From Mariprofundales bacterium (GTDB lineage: Bacteria > Pseudomonadota > Zetaproteobacteria > Mariprofundales > S012-25), in assembly GCA_015487905.1 (NCBI GenBank), contig WFOX01000065.1, forward strand, positions 1 to 18,485: a stretch of 18,485 nt of DNA, written 5' to 3'. The translations under genes and the position numbers were made by a program. Positions 1 to 7,234 of this stretch are shown here, one piece after another. Under the pieces are notes generated by a model that saw nothing but the letters and a program-made list of their open reading frames with translations, was not told the DNA's origin and did no database searches. How positions within the stretch are numbered: position 1 is the stretch's first letter; the number at the start of each line of letters is the position of its first letter.

Positions 1-61
1 CTGGTAGCGCATCTGCTTTGGGAGCAGAGGGTCGCAGGTTCGAATCCTGCCGCCCCGACCA
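1..61 (+). tRNA. tRNA-Pro(UGG), 5' end outside the window
   Basis: The 3' three quarters of a tRNA are visible. The anticodon stem TCTGC/GCAGA encloses the 7-nt loop TTTGGGA, giving anticodon TGG and hence proline. A T arm with TTCGAAT follows, then the 3' acceptor strand CGCCCCG, discriminator A and an encoded CCA (59-61). Roughly the first 16 nt, including the 5' acceptor strand, lie upstream of the window. It is the first of three clustered tRNA genes on the same strand. Confidence 0.95.
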
Positions 62-71
62 GTTTGGCAAG

Positions 72-148
72 GCGCCTGTAGCTCAACCGGATAGAGCATC
101 GGACTTCTAATCCGAGGGTTGCAGGTTCGAGTCCTGCCAGGCGCGCCA
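72..148 (+). tRNA. tRNA-Arg(UCU)
   Basis: A complete cloverleaf is visible. Acceptor strand GCGCCTG (72-78) pairs with CAGGCGC (138-144), followed by discriminator G and encoded CCA (146-148). The anticodon stem TCGGA/TCCGA carries loop CTTCTAA, so the anticodon is TCT. The T arm is GCAGG-TTCGAGT-CCTGC. It reads AGA and AGG codons, which look rare in the surrounding genes. It starts 10 nt after the tRNA-Pro CCA, so the two probably share a transcript. Confidence 0.96.
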
Positions 149-175
149 GATTCCCGCGCGCTTGCGCGCACGGAC

Positions 176-251
176 GGTGGACGTAGCTCAACGGTAGAGC
201 CCCGGGTTGTGGTCCCGGTGGTTGGGGGTTCGAGTCCCCTCGTCCACCCCA
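176..251 (+). tRNA. tRNA-His(GUG) with encoded G-1
   Basis: Acceptor GTGGACG (177-183) pairs with CGTCCAC (241-247). The anticodon stem CCGGG/CCCGG holds loop TTGTGGT, so the anticodon is GTG (His). G at 176 can pair with discriminator C at 248, giving the extra G-1:C73 pair that histidyl-tRNA synthetase uses as its identity element in bacteria. CCA is encoded at 249-251. It is the last of the Pro-Arg-His cluster. Confidence 0.96.
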
Positions 252-266
252 GCTCTTGCGTCCGCA

Positions 267-295
267 TTGCGGGCGTATAGGTGCGGCGCTATGCT
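267..295 (+). promoter_or_regulatory. possible sigma70 promoter for rpsP operon
   Basis: In the 77-nt gap between tRNA-His and rpsP, TTGCGG (267-272) and TATGCT (290-295) are 17 bp apart, giving 3/6 and 4/6 matches to the sigma70 consensus. A start near 302 would give a leader of about 27 nt carrying the GGGAGG ribosome-binding site of rpsP. An 11-nt odd palindrome, CCGCATTGCGG, overlaps the -35. This is a weak assignment; read-through from the tRNAs is an alternative. Confidence 0.3.
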
Positions 296-328
296 GCGCT
301 GCCGCTTGCCAAGGCGAAGGGAGGCGAA

Positions 329-613
329 ATGGCCACGGTGATTCGTTTGCAACGTCGCGGTCGCAAGAATCGTCCGTTTTATGCGATCGTGGTCGTGGAT
401 GAGCGCAAACGCCGCGACGGGGCGTTTTTGGAAAAGATCGGTTGGTTGGATCCGCTCACGGAGCCGGAGACGGTCAAGCTGGATCTCGCGCGCGTGGAGT
501 ATTGGCTTGGCGAGGGCGCGCGCATGAGCGAGCGCGTGGCCAATCTTGTGAAGGCCGTGAAGAAGGGGCGCGTGAAGACCCCGGATGCCGAAGGAGCCGA
601 AAGCGCGGGCTAA
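329..613 (+). CDS. rpsP: 30S ribosomal protein bS16
   Basis: This encodes the small-subunit ribosomal protein bS16 (94 residues), a 16S rRNA-binding protein involved in 30S assembly. The N-terminus MATVIRLQRRGRKNRPFYAI is the family signature, followed by VVVDERKRRDG, EKIGWLDPL and the YWLGEGARMSERVANL region. The ATG at 329 was chosen over an in-frame start at 281 because it has GGGAGG just upstream and gives the canonical N-terminus. It heads the rpsP-rimM-trmD order common to most bacteria. The last 29 nt overlap the start of rimM, which suggests translational coupling. Confidence 0.97.
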   Translation: MATVIRLQRRGRKNRPFYAIVVVDERKRRDGAFLEKIGWLDPLTEPETVKLDLARVEYWLGEGARMSERVANLVKAVKKGRVKTPDAEGAESAG

Positions 614-1142
614 GCGCTTTCTCAAGGTCGGCAAGATCGCAGGCGCCCACGGGCTTGCAGGCGCCGTCAATGTCTATTCCTATACGCATCCGCCGGCACG
701 CCTCGTAGAGTATCGTCCTTGGTTCATCGGCGCTGATCCCGAGACGGCTGTGGCCTATGAGGTGGTGCGCGCGCGCTTGCTTGCCAAGCGCATCGTGGCG
801 GAGCTTGCGGACTTGCGCGGACGCGCCGCTGCCGAAGCGCTCAAAGGGCAATGGATTTTCGTGGATCGCGCGCAGGTGCCGAAAGAAGAGGGCGAATACC
901 TCTGGGATGAGCTTGTGGGCTGCACCGTGCGCACGACGGAAGGCGAAACCCTTGGCGAGGTCGTGCGCGTCGTGGATTTCGGCGCGCAGGACATTTTGCT
1001 CGTGCAAGGCCGCAATCGCGAGGGAAGGCGCGGCGAGTGGATGATTCCGTTTACGGAAGATGTGATCCAAGAGGTGCGGCCCTTTGAGGAAGTCGTGGTC
1101 GCAATGCTTGAAGGGTTGGATGCGTGCTTTACGCCCAGTTGA
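585..1142 (+). CDS. rimM: Ribosome maturation factor RimM
   Basis: RimM binds ribosomal protein uS19 and assists maturation of the 16S rRNA 3' domain. The 185-residue product has the N-terminal RimM domain (about residues 12-95, VGKIAGAHGLAGAVNVYSYT) and a C-terminal PRC-barrel (from about residue 105, YLWDELVGCTV ... WMIPFTEDVIQEV). The ATG at 585 is the only plausible start: no in-frame ATG, GTG or TTG lies between it and the conserved VGKI core. This forces a 29-nt overlap with rpsP. No good Shine-Dalgarno is visible, so translation probably depends on ribosomes finishing rpsP. Its 3' end overlaps trmD by 19 nt. Confidence 0.95.
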   Translation: MPKEPKARAKRFLKVGKIAGAHGLAGAVNVYSYTHPPARLVEYRPWFIGADPETAVAYEVVRARLLAKRIVAELADLRGRAAAEALKGQWIFVDRAQVPKEEGEYLWDELVGCTVRTTEGETLGEVVRVVDFGAQDILLVQGRNREGRRGEWMIPFTEDVIQEVRPFEEVVVAMLEGLDACFTPS

Positions 1143-1786
1143 TCACCCTGTTTCCTGAGTTTTTTGCCTCCGCGCTTGGCTGCTCCATTCCCAAGCGCGC
1201 GCAGGAAAAAGGGCTTGTGCGCATTCGCTTCGTGCAGATGCGTGATTTCGCAACGGACAAGCACCGCAGCGTGGATGACCGCCCCTTCGGCGGCGGGCCG
1301 GGCATGGTGCTCAAGCCCGATGTCGTCGTGGCTGCGATGCGCGCGGCGCGCATGGAAGATCCTTACACGCGCGTGGTGCTGCTGTCTCCGGAAGGGGATC
1401 CGTTCAACCAGCGCAAGGCGCAGACATATGCAGGGCTTTCGGGGATCACGCTCGTGTGCGGCCGCTATGAGGGGTTTGATGCGCGCATCTATGCGCATGC
1501 GGATGAGGTGCTTTCGGTAGGGCCCTATGTGCTCTCGGGTGGGGAGCCTGCCGCGCTCGTCGTGTTGGATGCCATCATCCGCTTGCTTCCTGGGGCGCTT
1601 GGCGATCCGGAATCTGCGCGTTGGGAATCCTTCGGCGAGGAGGCGTGCGATTGGCCGCAGTTTACGCGGCCCGTTGCGTTTGAAGGGCATCTCGTGCCGC
1701 GCGTGTTGCGCTCGGGAAATCATGCCGCGATTGCGGCATGGCGTCGCAGACAGGCGCGCAGGCGCGCCAAGGGGGCATGCGCATGA
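1124..1786 (+). CDS. trmD: tRNA (guanine-N1)-methyltransferase TrmD, short variant
   Basis: TrmD methylates N1 of G37 in tRNAs to prevent +1 frameshifting. Recognisable are LITLFPEFF (residues 6-14), VDDRPFGGGPGMVLKP (50-65), VVLLSPEG (84-91) and the trefoil-knot SAM site VCGRYEGFD (111-119) with VLSGGE (136-141). The start is GTG 1124, giving the family N-terminus. Oddities by mental alignment to E. coli/Haemophilus TrmD: the catalytic Arg is kept (R153), the general-base Asp169 equivalent is Glu168, the usual Asp of GDYVLSGGE is Pro134, and the protein stops at residue 220, about 25-35 residues early, losing the RRPELL tail. rplS does not follow; speA overlaps the stop by 4 nt. Confidence 0.93.
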   Translation: MLYAQLITLFPEFFASALGCSIPKRAQEKGLVRIRFVQMRDFATDKHRSVDDRPFGGGPGMVLKPDVVVAAMRAARMEDPYTRVVLLSPEGDPFNQRKAQTYAGLSGITLVCGRYEGFDARIYAHADEVLSVGPYVLSGGEPAALVVLDAIIRLLPGALGDPESARWESFGEEACDWPQFTRPVAFEGHLVPRVLRSGNHAAIAAWRRRQARRRAKGACA

Positions 1787-3699
1787 ACTGGAGCGTGGAA
1801 GACGCCAAGCGCCTCTACGGCGTGGATCGCTGGGGCAAGGGCGTGTTTGATGTCAATGACCAAGGCGAGATCGTCGTGCGCACGCAAAAAGGCGAGGCCA
1901 GCATCCTCGGCATCGTGCGCGAACTCATCCGCACGCACGATCTTTGGCCGCCCGTGCTCATTCGCTTTTCCGATGTCCTGGCCGAGCGCATGCAGCGCTT
2001 GCACGAGGCTTTTGAGCAGGCGCGACGAGAGACGGGTTTTCAAGGCCGATTCGTCGGCGTGTATCCGATCAAGGTGAATCAGCAAGCGCAGGTGGTGGAG
2101 GAGGTCGCCTCCTTCGGGCGTGCGTATGGATGGGGCATTGAGGCGGGCTCCAAGCCCGAGCTGCATGCCGCGCTTGCGATGATGGAGGATGTCGCAGGCC
2201 CGATCGTCTGCAACGGCTACAAGGATGCCGAGTTCGTGTATCTCGCGCTTTGGGGCGAGAAGCTCGGCCGCGAGGTCTATCTCGTCGTGGAAAAGCCGCA
2301 TGAGCTGGATCTGATTCTGGATATGGCCGAGAGGATCGGTGTGAAGCCCCGCATCGGCGTCCGCTGCCGGCTTGCCTCCACGGGCGACGGGCGCTGGCGT
2401 GATTCCGGCGGCGATGCGTCCAAGTTCGGGCTTTCGGCCGCGGAGGTGCTCGCGCTCGTGGAACGATTGAAGACGCTCGGCAAGCTAGATTGCTTGAATC
2501 TTTTGCACTTTCATCTGGGCAGCCAAATCCCGCGCATCCGCTTGATTCGCCGCGCGATCCAAGAGGCCGGGCGCTTTTATGTGGAGCTCAAGCGGCTTGG
2601 AGCTGCAATCTCCATCGTGGATGTGGGCGGCGGGCTCGGCGTGGATTACGACGGCACCTTCTCAGGCAGCCACTCGTCGGTGGATTACACGATCGGCGAA
2701 TATGCGGGCACGGTGCTTTGGGAGCTCGGTTCCATCGCAAATGAAGCGGGGCTTGCGCACCCCGATGTGATCGCCGAATCCGGCCGCGCGCTCGTTGCGC
2801 ATCATGCGGTGCTTGTGGTCAATGTGCTGGGCGCAAGCCGCGCGGCTCCACCCGGGCGCATCCATCGCCCTGGCAAGGACGCGCCGCTTCCGTTGCGACA
2901 GCTTTGGGATGTGTGGGACTCCATTGACGAGCTTGCCCCGCGCGAGGCCTTGCACGATGCGCTTGGCTATCGCGAAGACATGCTGCGCTTGTTCGTGCTC
3001 GGCCATGCGCGCCTGGCTGATCGGGCGCTTGCCGAGCGCTTGTTCTGGCGCATCGTGGAGGCGATTGAAGCGCGCGCAGGCAAGGAGCTTGCTGCTGAGC
3101 TTGCGCCGCTTGCCGATGCGCTCGTGGACAAATACTTCTGCAACTTTTCCGTGTTTCAGTCGCTTCCCGATGCTTGGGCGATCGGGCAGGTGTTTCCGGT
3201 GGCGCCGCTGCATCGGCTTCGTGAGCCGCCTGCGCGGCGCGGCGTGCTCGTGGATGTCACCTGCGATTCCGACGGCAGGCTTGCGCGCTTTCCAGCGCGC
3301 GAAGGGGAGGCCGCCCCGAAAAACCTCCCTTTGCACGAGTTGCGCGGCGAGGAGGATTACTTTTTGGGCGTGTTTCTCGTCGGCGCCTATCAAGAGATTT
3401 TGGGTGATTTGCACAACCTTTTCGGTGATACGCATGCCGTGCATGTGCGCATGGAGGAGGGCCGTCCCCACATTGAACAGGTGGTGGAAGGCGAGTCCGT
3501 GGCCGAGGTGCTGGACTATGTGCAGTTTCACGAGCGCGTGCTTTTGGACCGCATGCGGCGCGAAACAGCACGCGCACGCGCGGCTGGCCGCATCACGGCG
3601 AAGGAGGCGGCGGCGTTTCTGCGCTTCTTCCGCGAGGGGCTTGCGGGCTATACCTATCTGGAAGAGAACCTTCCGCCTTCGGCGCGTCCGGAGCGCTAA
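1783..3699 (+). CDS. speA: Biosynthetic arginine decarboxylase
   Basis: SpeA is a PLP-dependent enzyme that converts arginine to agmatine and CO2 in polyamine synthesis. The 638-residue product has the alanine-racemase-like barrel with the PLP lysine in YPIKVNQ (about residue 97), LHFHLGSQIP, VDVGGGLGVDYDG and ESGRALVAHH. The C-terminal domain carries VDVTCDSDGRL with the catalytic Cys and DLHNLFGD. Length matches the biosynthetic SpeA family (about 630-660). ATG 1783 was preferred to ATG 1777 because the AAGGGGG ribosome-binding site is 7 nt away; it overlaps the trmD TGA as ATGA. Its last 107 bp overlap the convergent lpoA gene. Finding speA directly behind trmD is unusual. Confidence 0.95.
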   Translation: MNWSVEDAKRLYGVDRWGKGVFDVNDQGEIVVRTQKGEASILGIVRELIRTHDLWPPVLIRFSDVLAERMQRLHEAFEQARRETGFQGRFVGVYPIKVNQQAQVVEEVASFGRAYGWGIEAGSKPELHAALAMMEDVAGPIVCNGYKDAEFVYLALWGEKLGREVYLVVEKPHELDLILDMAERIGVKPRIGVRCRLASTGDGRWRDSGGDASKFGLSAAEVLALVERLKTLGKLDCLNLLHFHLGSQIPRIRLIRRAIQEAGRFYVELKRLGAAISIVDVGGGLGVDYDGTFSGSHSSVDYTIGEYAGTVLWELGSIANEAGLAHPDVIAESGRALVAHHAVLVVNVLGASRAAPPGRIHRPGKDAPLPLRQLWDVWDSIDELAPREALHDALGYREDMLRLFVLGHARLADRALAERLFWRIVEAIEARAGKELAAELAPLADALVDKYFCNFSVFQSLPDAWAIGQVFPVAPLHRLREPPARRGVLVDVTCDSDGRLARFPAREGEAAPKNLPLHELRGEEDYFLGVFLVGAYQEILGDLHNLFGDTHAVHVRMEEGRPHIEQVVEGESVAEVLDYVQFHERVLLDRMRRETARARAAGRITAKEAAAFLRFFREGLAGYTYLEENLPPSARPER

Positions 3700-5455
3700 A
3701 GCGCACGATGCGCCCGTGGCGCACGACGAAGCAAGGCGTGGTGCGCGCGATTTCGTGATCGGCGTGCACGCGCAGCACGCCAGAAGCGGTGGCTACACCT
3801 TCCAATGCCGCAAGCGCATCGCGCAGCGCTTCATCGGCAAGTCCAAGCCGAGCGATGAGCGCCCCAAGCACTTGGGCTGCGCTTTCCCCAAGCGCGGCAA
3901 ACAAGCGCGCGCGCCGATCTTCTGCGCTTTGCGGCGCTTCCCATATGCCGTAGGAGCAAAATACGGCGCCCGTAAGATACCGGCCGCGGTCGTCCAGCAG
4001 ATGGCCGTCGTCCCAAGAAGACGAGCCCAGCAGCAACACATCGCGGATGCCCGCCCAAGCAAGCTGCGGGGCCACGAGATAGACGAGCTCGCCAGGCATT
4101 GCGAGATACACGGCGTCAAATCCCGGCGGAAGCCGCGGCTCCAAGCGTTGGGTGGGCGCAAACAGCGCTGCATCCAGATCCAGATCAAACAAGGTCGCTT
4201 CATCGTCCGTGCGTTCGCGCACGGCCAGAAGCAGCCCGCGGATGTCTTTTTCCTCCGCAGGCACGAGGTCTAGCTCCACGACCTCGCCCCCTAGATCTTG
4301 AAACGCCTCGGCTATGGCTTCGGCTTCGTCGCGGAAGGGATAGGCGTCCAACCCAAGCACGAGCATGCGCGTAGCCCCAAGGCGTTGTGCAAGCTGGGCG
4401 AGCTGCTTGGCCTGCGTCCAAGGCGCGGCGGCGTCAAAAAACACGCTCGGGTTGGGAAGGGGCTTGGGCGCGCGCGCGGGGCTTACAAGCCAAAGCGGAC
4501 GCGGATGGCGCCAATCCCGCAGGATTTCCGCCACGAAATCAGGAGAGGCAAGCGCGATGATCGCGGCTTGATCCTGCGCTGCAAGGCGCGCAAGCGCGAT
4601 GCGCAGCGCATAGGGATCGCGCGCGTGCTCTATCGTGATCCCCCACGGCGCGCCCAGCGCCTCTAACGCCTTGGCCGCGCCCTGCAAAAAGGCCTCTTCA
4701 TCCGCATAGGGATCGGCAAGCACAAGCCCGAGCGCCACAGCGCCTTGCGGCGCCTGCGCGCGGGCAAGCCAGGCTTCTAGCTGCGCGTGCAGCGGGGAAG
4801 TAGGTGCAAGTGCGGCCACGGTCTCGGTCAGGCGGCGCAAGTCCGCACGGTCGCCTTGCATCGCATAGGCGCGCCCGAGCGCTTCACCAAGCGCTAAGAG
4901 CACATCGCGCGGGATGCTCGCATCGGCCCAAAGCGTTTCCCAAAGCGCTGCATCGGCAAGCGCGGCGGCTTTGCCGATTGCTTCGCGCGCACGCGCAGGA
5001 AACGCATGCGCAAGCGCGAGATACCAGCGCACGCGCGCGGGCTTGGCCGCTGCGGCAAGCACGCGCTGGGCCATGGCCTCGGCGCGCTCGGCCTCGTGCG
5101 CATCGTGCGCTGGATGCAAAAGCACATTCGCAGCCGCCGTGAGCGCTTCATCGGCACGGCCTGCTTCCTCATACAGTTGCGCAAGCGCAAGCCAAAGCGC
5201 GGGCGCTTCCTTGGCCTCGGGCCGCGCGGCAAGCGCTGCAAGCGCGTTTTCTTCCGCGTCCAAGCCCTGCTTGGCAAGCGCTTGCATCGCTTGGGCGATG
5301 GCCGGGGCTGCGGAAGGGGTCGTTGCGGCAGGGCGGGCAGAAGGAGGAGGTTGCAGCGCTTGCGGGGGTTTCGCGCACGCGGCGGCAAACAGCGCCGCCA
5401 AGACCCATGCGCGCTTTGCAGATGCCTGGAAAAGTCCATACGCTTTTGGCGGCAT
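3593..5455 (-). CDS. lpoA: LpoA-like outer-membrane lipoprotein activator of penicillin-binding protein
   Basis: In E. coli, LpoA (YraM/LppC) is an outer-membrane lipoprotein that stimulates PBP1A. The 620-residue product (E. coli about 678) begins with a lipoprotein signal, hydrophobic segment VLAALFAAA before Cys27; the lipobox AAAC lacks the usual Leu at -3, so lipidation is likely but not certain. An Ala-rich helical (TPR-like) half, about residues 50-270, is followed by a periplasmic-binding-protein-like half with PPGFDAVYLAMPGE and VLLLGSSSWDDG. The position back-to-back with rsmI and near yraN and dolP matches the E. coli yraL-yraM neighbourhood. The ATG overlaps the rsmI ATG; the 3' end lies inside speA. 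Confidence 0.85.
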   Translation of the reverse strand: MPPKAYGLFQASAKRAWVLAALFAAACAKPPQALQPPPSARPAATTPSAAPAIAQAMQALAKQGLDAEENALAALAARPEAKEAPALWLALAQLYEEAGRADEALTAAANVLLHPAHDAHEAERAEAMAQRVLAAAAKPARVRWYLALAHAFPARAREAIGKAAALADAALWETLWADASIPRDVLLALGEALGRAYAMQGDRADLRRLTETVAALAPTSPLHAQLEAWLARAQAPQGAVALGLVLADPYADEEAFLQGAAKALEALGAPWGITIEHARDPYALRIALARLAAQDQAAIIALASPDFVAEILRDWRHPRPLWLVSPARAPKPLPNPSVFFDAAAPWTQAKQLAQLAQRLGATRMLVLGLDAYPFRDEAEAIAEAFQDLGGEVVELDLVPAEEKDIRGLLLAVRERTDDEATLFDLDLDAALFAPTQRLEPRLPPGFDAVYLAMPGELVYLVAPQLAWAGIRDVLLLGSSSWDDGHLLDDRGRYLTGAVFCSYGIWEAPQSAEDRRARLFAALGESAAQVLGALIARLGLADEALRDALAALEGVATASGVLRVHADHEIARTTPCFVVRHGRIVRFSAPDAPKAEGSLPDRYSPQAPRGRSAETPPPPSP

Positions 5456-6323
5456 GGCGCAGGAACCTAAAACGGGCCGAGGCCAAGGCAAGCTCTTCGT
5501 CGTGGCCACGCCCATCGGCAATCTCGGCGACATCAGCGTTCGCGCGCTGGAGGTGCTCGGCGAGGTGGCGCTGGTTGCTTGCGAAGACACGCGCGAAACG
5601 CAGAAACTGCTTGCGTATTACGGCATCCGCAAGCTGCTCGTGCCCTTGCACGCGCACAACGAGCGCGAGGCGAGCGAGCGCGTGCTCAAGCATCTGCGCG
5701 CGGGCGACGATGTGGCGCTTGTGACCGATGCGGGCACGCCTGTGGTGTCCGATCCCGGCGCATGGCTTGTGGCACGCGCGCACGAGGAGGGAGTGCGCGT
5801 GGTGCCGCTTCCGGGACCTTCCAGCGTGCTGGCGGCCGTCTCCGCCTCAGGCTTTCCGGGCGTGCCGCTGTTGTTTTTGGGTTTTTTGCCGCGCAAGGGA
5901 ACGGCACGGCGGCAAAAGCTTGCCGAGCTTGCGCGCTGGTCGCACACGGCTTGTTTGTTTGAGGCGCCCACGAGGCTTGCGCGCACGCTGGCCGAGCTTG
6001 CGCAAGCCTGCGGAGAGGATCGTCCTGCGTGTGTTGCGCGCGAGATGACGAAGCTGCACGAAGAAGTCGTGCGCGCACCACTGGGAGTGCTTGCGCGCCG
6101 CTTTGCCGAAGGCGCGCGCGGAGAGGTCGTGATCGTGCTCGGCCCTTGCCAAGGGCAAGAAGCAGCGTCCCCATGGCGCGAGGCCGTTGCGCGCGTGCTT
6201 GCGCTTTCCGAGGCTGAGGCGCTTGCCCCGCGCAAGCTTGCGCGTTTGCTGGGTGCGGCGCTTGGCGTATCCGCAAGCGAGGTGTATGCGGAGCTTATGC
6301 GTGCGCAAGGGCGCAAGGGCTGA
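5454..6323 (+). CDS. rsmI: 16S rRNA (cytidine(1402)-2'-O)-methyltransferase
   Basis: RsmI (YraL) methylates the 2'-OH of C1402 in the decoding centre of 16S rRNA using SAM. The 289-residue product shows the tetrapyrrole-methylase fold signatures KLFVVATPIGNLGDISVRAL (residues 13-32), CEDTRET, ALVTDAGTPVVSDPG and VPLPGPSSVLAAVSASG. ATG 5454 is the only start codon near the conserved core, and no Shine-Dalgarno precedes it. Only the bases CATG separate or join it to the divergent lpoA start. The stop overlaps yraN by 23 nt. It opens an eight-frame run on this strand ending with pdxB. Confidence 0.95.
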   Translation: MAQEPKTGRGQGKLFVVATPIGNLGDISVRALEVLGEVALVACEDTRETQKLLAYYGIRKLLVPLHAHNEREASERVLKHLRAGDDVALVTDAGTPVVSDPGAWLVARAHEEGVRVVPLPGPSSVLAAVSASGFPGVPLLFLGFLPRKGTARRQKLAELARWSHTACLFEAPTRLARTLAELAQACGEDRPACVAREMTKLHEEVVRAPLGVLARRFAEGARGEVVIVLGPCQGQEAASPWREAVARVLALSEAEALAPRKLARLLGAALGVSASEVYAELMRAQGRKG

Positions 6324-6654
6324 ACAAGACGCGGCGCGCTGGCTTGCGCATCAGGGCGCGCGGATTTTGGCGCGCAATGTGCGCCGCGCGCGTGGCGAGC
6401 TGGATCTCATCGCGCTTTGGGACGGCGTGCTCGTGTTTGTGGAAGTCAAAGCGCGCAAGCATGAGGAGCAGGGGTTTTGGGCCGTGGACGCCCGCAAGCG
6501 CGCACGCATAGAAAGCGCGGCGGCGGCCTGGCTTGCCGAGCATCCGGACTTGGCCCGCCTTCCGTGTCGCTTTGATGTGCTCGTGGTAAGCTACGGGCGT
6601 TTTGGGCGCGCGCGCATTGCGCATCTTGCCGATGCTTGGCGCACAGGAGGATGA
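6301..6654 (+). CDS. yraN: YraN/UPF0102 family endonuclease-like protein
   Basis: This is a 117-residue protein of the UPF0102 family, which has a restriction-endonuclease-like fold and no firmly assigned function. The core motif is visible: GELDLIALWDGVLVFVEVKAR, where the D and the ExK match the PD-(D/E)xK metal-site pattern, followed by FDVLVVSYG. GTG 6301 was chosen because GGAG (6290-6293) lies 7 nt upstream and the resulting MRKGARAEQDAA matches the family N-terminus. An earlier in-frame ATG (6286) would add five residues with a poorly spaced site. It overlaps rsmI by 23 nt and ends one base before gmhA. Confidence 0.88.
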   Translation: MRKGARAEQDAARWLAHQGARILARNVRRARGELDLIALWDGVLVFVEVKARKHEEQGFWAVDARKRARIESAAAAWLAEHPDLARLPCRFDVLVVSYGRFGRARIAHLADAWRTGG

Positions 6655-6655
6655 G

Positions 6656-7234
6656 TTGCAAGCGATTGCCGAGGCTTTGCGAGAGGGCGCGCGCTTGCGC
6701 GAGCATCTGGCTGAGCAATGGCCCGAGGCCATTGCGAAGGCCGCGCGGATCATCGTGGAGAGCCTGCGCGCGGGCGGCAAAGTGCTTGCTTGCGGCAACG
6801 GCGGATCTGCGGCTGATGCCCTGCACTTTGCGGGGGAGCTCGTCAACCGCTTTGAGCGCGAGCGCGAAGGACTTGCGGCCGTGGCGCTTGTCGCCGATGC
6901 GAGCGTGCTCACAAGCATCGGCAACGATATGGGTTTTGAGAAGGTCTTTGCGCGCCAGGTGCAGGCGCTGGGACGGGCCGGCGATGTGCTCGTGGCGATT
7001 TCCAGCTCGGGGATGTCGGCCAATGTGATTGCGGCCGTGGATGCGGCTGCCGAGCAAAACATGGCCGTGGTGGCGCTTACGGGCAAAGACGGTGGTAGGC
7101 TTGCCGCTCATCCGGCCGTGCGCGTCTTGTTGCATGTGCCGCATGCCTCCACGCCGCGCGTGCAAGAGATGCACATCACGGCCTTGCACCTCATCTGCGC
7201 GGAGGTGGATCGCCTATGGACGGGGGGAGGGTGA
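6656..7234 (+). CDS. gmhA: Phosphoheptose isomerase (SIS domain; GmhA rather than DiaA)
   Basis: GmhA converts sedoheptulose 7-phosphate to glycero-manno-heptose 7-phosphate, the first step of ADP-heptose synthesis for LPS core. The 192-residue SIS protein shows VLACGNGGSAADALHFAGEL and AISSSGMSANV. By position it could be diaA, the DnaA-binding relative that sits here in E. coli. However, the four zinc ligands of GmhA are present (His57, Glu61, Gln170, His178, equivalent to E. coli H61, E65, Q172, H180), whereas DiaA lacks the Glu and the last His. The start chosen is TTG 6656, with AGGAGG 5 nt upstream; ATG 6632 is possible but lacks a site. hldC downstream supports the heptose role. Confidence 0.88.
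   Translation: MQAIAEALREGARLREHLAEQWPEAIAKAARIIVESLRAGGKVLACGNGGSAADALHFAGELVNRFEREREGLAAVALVADASVLTSIGNDMGFEKVFARQVQALGRAGDVLVAISSSGMSANVIAAVDAAAEQNMAVVALTGKDGGRLAAHPAVRVLLHVPHASTPRVQEMHITALHLICAEVDRLWTGGG

Noticed and set aside
281..328. In-frame upstream start for rpsP
   Set aside because: It would add 16 non-conserved residues; the ATG at 329 has the ribosome site and the canonical bS16 N-terminus.
6656..7234. Calling the SIS gene diaA by synteny
   Set aside because: The GmhA zinc ligands Glu61 and His178 are present, and DiaA lacks both; hldC in the same run favours GmhA.
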